Origin: CAYSLA01 sp964431685
GTDB lineage: Bacteria; Armatimonadota; UBA5829
Reading direction: 5' to 3'
Length of the DNA stretch: 7,156 bases
NCBI GenBank assembly: GCA_964431685.1
Contig: CAYSLA010000172.1
Coordinates: forward strand, 1-7,156
The position numbers and the translations under genes were made by a program. Of the stretch, positions 4,611-7,156 are shown in pieces. Position 1 is the stretch's first letter. Each line of letters starts with the position of its first letter. Below the pieces are notes generated by a model. That model did not search any database. It was not told the DNA's origin and saw nothing but the letters and a program-made list of their open reading frames with translations.

Positions 4611-7156
4611 CTAGCGGGCCAGACGGAACCCGCCGTCGCTCCGGAAGTTTGGGCTGCCGTTGTCGCGGTCAGAGCAGCGGTAGTCGCCACCACTGTAGTT
4701 GTCCCAGTTACCGCCACGCAGAACCCGAAATGTGCCTGTGTAGTCAAATGGACTGCTGTTCCCCGGGTAAGACTTATACCAGTCCTTCACCCACTCCCAG
4801 ACATTGCCCGCCATGTCGTGGCACCCGTACGGACTCATTCCCACAGGATAACTTCCTACCGGGGCAGTCTGATGCTGTTCGTATCCTCCACTTGCAGGGT
4901 TAGTGTCATACAAGTTATTGCAATTCTCAGCATCCCACGCGTTTCCCCACGGATATACGTTAGGGTAGCTGCCGGTCCACCTGGCGGCCTTCTCCCACTC
5001 TGCCTCTGTAGGTAGCCTGCCGCTAGCCCATGCACAGAATGCCTCAGCCTCATAGTAGGAAACCCCAACTACCGGGTGGCTGTCCGTCTGCGTAAATGTG
5101 CCGGTTCCCCAATCCTGCTGCGCAGTCCAATAACCAGGCTGCGTACGGTTGTTGCTTACTTTCCAGTCCCATCCCTCACTTGACCAGTATGCAGGACTGG
5201 AATAACCTCCCGCTCTCATGAACTCTCGATACTCACCCCTTGTTACTTCATACTTGCCTATCCAGTAGTCCGAGAGATGCACAGAGTGCTGGGGTAGTTC
5301 GTTTGAATAGCTGTACGGCTCCGAGCCGTTGTTGCCCATCAGGAATGAACCAGCGGGGATGTAGATCATCTCAATGTCAATCGGCAGAATCGCATCCACT
5401 TGAACTACTATTAGTAACCGCTCATAATTATCGCCTGACTTGCGTATGGAACTAATACCCGTCACAACAACCTGCTGCCACGCCTGGCTTGTCACCATAT
5501 CCGTAGGCGTCTCGCATCTAACATTCACGCCGGACCCATCATCAATGCTGAAGGTGTGTTCGTCGATATAGGTAGCCTTGCCGCTGGTTCTCACCAGCAG
5601 CCCGATGTTGTTTAGCCCGCTTCCTCCTGTGACACCACGCTGGCCCTGTCCGGCTGACGGATTGCCAAAATCACCTCCACCAATGGATTTGTTTGTCATT
5701 CCAAGCGGTGATATACTCCCGTTGCCCGTTGGTTGTATGGCGGATGCGCTGATGTGACGCTCGCCGTCGGAATTGGTCTGCACAGAGCCGACAACGCTGA
5801 CCCTAGTCCCAGGTGCAATCCCGTGTGATTCCTTCTCCACTCGAATCCCGCTGCATCGATTCTCATCCTCTATGTATAGGAAATCTCCCCATGCGGCGGA
5901 TACGATGGCTTCGGTTATCTGAACTATAGCGTCATTGGCCAGCAGTTTGGCGCTGCCGGCAGATGAAGGCTCAGGAACAAACCGGGAGACGCGGAACCCG
6001 AAAGTGCTGTTCTCGCTGCCTGAGGCGAAGCTGATGCGGGACGTCGACTTGAGGCCGTTGTCCCCGTAGCCGAACGAACCGCCGCGCAGGCAGCGATAGG
6101 TGTCATTGCCGGAGACGTAGTAAGCTTCATTCCACTCCCACACGTTACCGCCCTGATCGAAAGTGCCGTAGCCACTGTCCGAGTTCTGGAACTCGCCGAA
6201 AACCGTCGTATAGTACGGAGACTGGATCGGGTATGGATCGCCGTGATAGTTCGCGTTATTGCCTGAAGCGTCGTTCATGTCTCGGCCCGGCGCGGTGTCG
6301 CTCTGTGTGGGATACAGCCAGTAACCCGCATTGGTCCCGCCACCCTTGTAGTAGGCGGCTTTGTACCACTCGTCCTCGCTTGTGACAGCCCACTGCCATC
6401 CGTTACTGCGCTGGATTGCGCGGCCGTCGTTTCCCGTGTAGCCATCCAGTGTGTATGCTCCGCGCTCTGTCGTTGTGGTGTCCTGCAATCCGCTGGGTTG
6501 GCCATTGTGAAGCCAGTTGGCGAACCGGCAGGCGTCCCAGAAGCTAACCAAGTTCACCGGCCGGTCTGCGTAGTCGGCTGCGACGCTATACGTGTAGTTG
6601 CCACTTGTTCCGGCCTGCTGAATCCCGCAGCCGAAAGAACCCAACATGCTGCCATTGTACAGCCCGTGGGTGTCGGTCCTGGCGACTGCGTTCAGGAATG
6701 TGCAGTACTGGCCGGCGGTGACCTCATACTTGCCTATGCTGTAGGTGTAGGCAACGGAGCCATATCCGGTGGTATCGGCCGCATTCCCCGGGTCGGCGAC
6801 GGTGACGGTGTCGATGGTGATGGGAGACGGTGGCTCAGGAACCTGGGAAACGCGGAACCCGATGAGGTAGCCCTCGTAGTACGGGATGTGGGAGATGCGG
6901 TGCGACGACTGCAGGTTGTAGACGCTGTCGGCGAACGAACCACCGCGCAGGCCGCGAACAGCGTTACTCACAACGGCCTCGTTCCACTCCCACACGTTGC
7001 CGCCCTGGTCGAACGTGCCATAGGCGCTGTCCGAGTTCTCATGAGCACCCACCTCGGTTCTATAGTACGGGCTGCCGATGGTGTAACCATTGTTGTAGTA
7101 TGTCGCATTGTTGCCAGGGTCGGTCGGGTTTACGAGCTGATTGGAAGGCGCGCTGT
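4611..7156 (-). CDS. Giant multi-module FGE/SUMF1-fold protein (5' end outside window)
   Basis: The frame is open from the TAG at 4611 to the right edge, giving 847 visible residues of a longer protein. In order from the right: the C-terminal third of an FGE-sulfatase fold (6843-7156, with GGNVWEWNE, LRGGSF and GFRVS); a complete FGE fold (about 5985-6824, from ITIDTVTVADPGN through IGKYEVTAGQY, TSEDEWYKAA, GGNVWEWNE, LRGGSF, FGFRVSR); a beta-rich OB-like region, apparently duplicated (about 5379-5951, with GDFLYIEDENRCSGIRVEK and later FSIDDGSGVNV); and a final FGE fold (4614-5378, with YIPAGSFLMG, GRLPTEAEWEKAARW, AGNVWEW, RVLRGGNW, GFRLAR). The first two modules end in VPEP, as in exported PEP-CTERM-type proteins, but lack the membrane anchor that normally follows. 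In FGE the catalytic Cys pair lies between LRGGSW and GFR; the first two modules have no Cys there and the third only one (DYRCSDR). A secreted or surface binding role is more likely than sulfatase activation. The internal GTG at 7052 is not the true start. Confidence 0.88.
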   Translation of the reverse strand, partial: SAPSNQLVNPTDPGNNATYYNNGYTIGSPYYRTEVGAHENSDSAYGTFDQGGNVWEWNEAVVSNAVRGLRGGSFADSVYNLQSSHRISHIPYYEGYLIGFRVSQVPEPPSPITIDTVTVADPGNAADTTGYGSVAYTYSIGKYEVTAGQYCTFLNAVARTDTHGLYNGSMLGSFGCGIQQAGTSGNYTYSVAADYADRPVNLVSFWDACRFANWLHNGQPSGLQDTTTTERGAYTLDGYTGNDGRAIQRSNGWQWAVTSEDEWYKAAYYKGGGTNAGYWLYPTQSDTAPGRDMNDASGNNANYHGDPYPIQSPYYTTVFGEFQNSDSGYGTFDQGGNVWEWNEAYYVSGNDTYRCLRGGSFGYGDNGLKSTSRISFASGSENSTFGFRVSRFVPEPSSAGSAKLLANDAIVQITEAIVSAAWGDFLYIEDENRCSGIRVEKESHGIAPGTRVSVVGSVQTNSDGERHISASAIQPTGNGSISPLGMTNKSIGGGDFGNPSAGQGQRGVTGGSGLNNIGLLVRTSGKATYIDEHTFSIDDGSGVNVRCETPTDMVTSQAWQQVVVTGISSIRKSGDNYERLLIVVQVDAILPIDIEMIYIPAGSFLMGNNGSEPYSYSNELPQHSVHLSDYWIGKYEVTRGEYREFMRAGGYSSPAYWSSEGWDWKVSNNRTQPGYWTAQQDWGTGTFTQTDSHPVVGVSYYEAEAFCAWASGRLPTEAEWEKAARWTGSYPNVYPWGNAWDAENCNNLYDTNPASGGYEQHQTAPVGSYPVGMSPYGCHDMAGNVWEWVKDWYKSYPGNSSPFDYTGTFRVLRGGNWDNYSGGDYRCSDRDNGSPNFRSDGGFRLAR
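4614..4727 (-). other. Candidate hypervariable C-terminus of the FGE-fold protein
   Basis: This is the last 38 codons of the protein, from RVLRGGNW to GFRLAR. Between the Asn codon that follows LRGG and the Gly two codons before GFR there are 26 codons. Setting aside one Trp, three Arg and one Pro, the other 21 all end in C or T: five GAC, four AAC, four GGY, three AGY, two TAC and one each of TGC, TCT and TTC. Every one can be reached from AAY by changes at the first two positions. Targets of diversity-generating retroelements with this C-type-lectin-like fold show the same pattern at their very C-terminus. Ordinary FGE loops are also rich in Asn, Asp, Ser and Gly, so this is suggestive only. 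Confidence 0.3.
5982..6304 (-). repeat. Internal duplication, downstream copy
   Basis: This segment repeats the visible part of the first module (6843-7156) with an offset of 852-861 bases. Shared landmarks include GNNA, SPYY, NSDS, YGTFDQGGNVWEWNEA, LRGGSF, RIS and FRVS. The DNA around the VWEW block is also very similar, pointing to a fairly recent tandem duplication of a whole FGE module within the gene. Confidence 0.8.
6843..7156 (-). repeat. Internal duplication, upstream copy (cut by window edge)
   Basis: This is the C-terminal part of the first FGE module, matched by 5982-6304. It is followed by VPEPPSP and then directly by the start of the next module (ITIDTVTV), a segment that usually follows the signal peptide in single-module relatives. 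The junction therefore looks like one full gene unit fused head-to-tail to the next. Confidence 0.8.

Noticed and set aside
4436..4903. A 155-codon plus-strand frame reading into the FGE-fold gene
   Set aside because: Its 3' half is antisense to the conserved LRGG-GFR and AGNVWEW segments of the FGE module, and the composition (Cys, Pro, Ser, Arg) is that of a shadow.
4614..5378. A functional formylglycine-generating enzyme that activates sulfatases
   Set aside because: Only one cysteine (in DYRCSDR) is present where active enzymes have two, and no sulfatase gene is in the window.

Overview
The window looks like an accessory stretch of a moderately GC-rich, free-living bacterium that handles carbohydrates. 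The best guess is an Armatimonadota or Planctomycetota/Verrucomicrobiota-type lineage. The guess rests on two things: two unusual TIM-barrel glycoside-hydrolase-like proteins side by side, and a very large secreted-type protein built of formylglycine-generating-enzyme (FGE/SUMF1) fold modules with VPEP linkers and a single-strand-binding-like beta domain. The phylum is inferred from protein style only; no rRNA, tRNA or housekeeping gene is present.

Layout. (1) 64-1440 (+): a secreted or lipoprotein TIM-barrel glycosidase-like protein with a clear ribosome binding site and signal peptide. (2) 1441-1540: a 100-base gap holding a perfect 12-base palindrome inside a GC-rich 7-base-pair stem. (3) 1541-3583 (+): a cytoplasmic 680-residue protein with an N-terminal beta-rich region, a central TIM barrel and a C-terminal beta domain, matching the DUF6259 glycosidase-like style. 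The first two genes are probably one operon for uptake and breakdown of a glycan whose identity cannot be read from sequence. (4) 3570-4283 (-): an unrecognised, mostly helical protein, possibly truncated at one or both ends, convergent with gene 2 and overlapping its last 14 bases. A small ORF (3580-3750, +) starts on gene 2's stop codon and is antisense to it; it is doubtful. (5) 4175-4610: a repeat-rich region with no convincing gene. It holds a perfect 17-base inverted repeat around 80 bases, a third partial copy of the same repeat forming a hairpin, and two further nested inverted repeats. (6) 4611-7156 (-): the 3' 847 codons of a giant multi-domain protein that runs off the right edge. 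Its order is partial FGE fold, full FGE fold, duplicated OB-like beta region, full FGE fold.

The most interesting points are as follows. In the giant protein, the first two FGE-fold modules lack the cysteines needed for sulfatase activation and the third keeps only one, so the protein is probably a binding or display scaffold rather than an enzyme. Its extreme C-terminus has the C-type-lectin-like loop composition and the NNY codon pattern seen in variable repeats of diversity-generating retroelements. No template repeat or reverse transcriptase is visible in the window, so that remains a hypothesis. The 4175-4463 inverted-repeat cluster could be a small non-autonomous mobile element next to a decayed gene.
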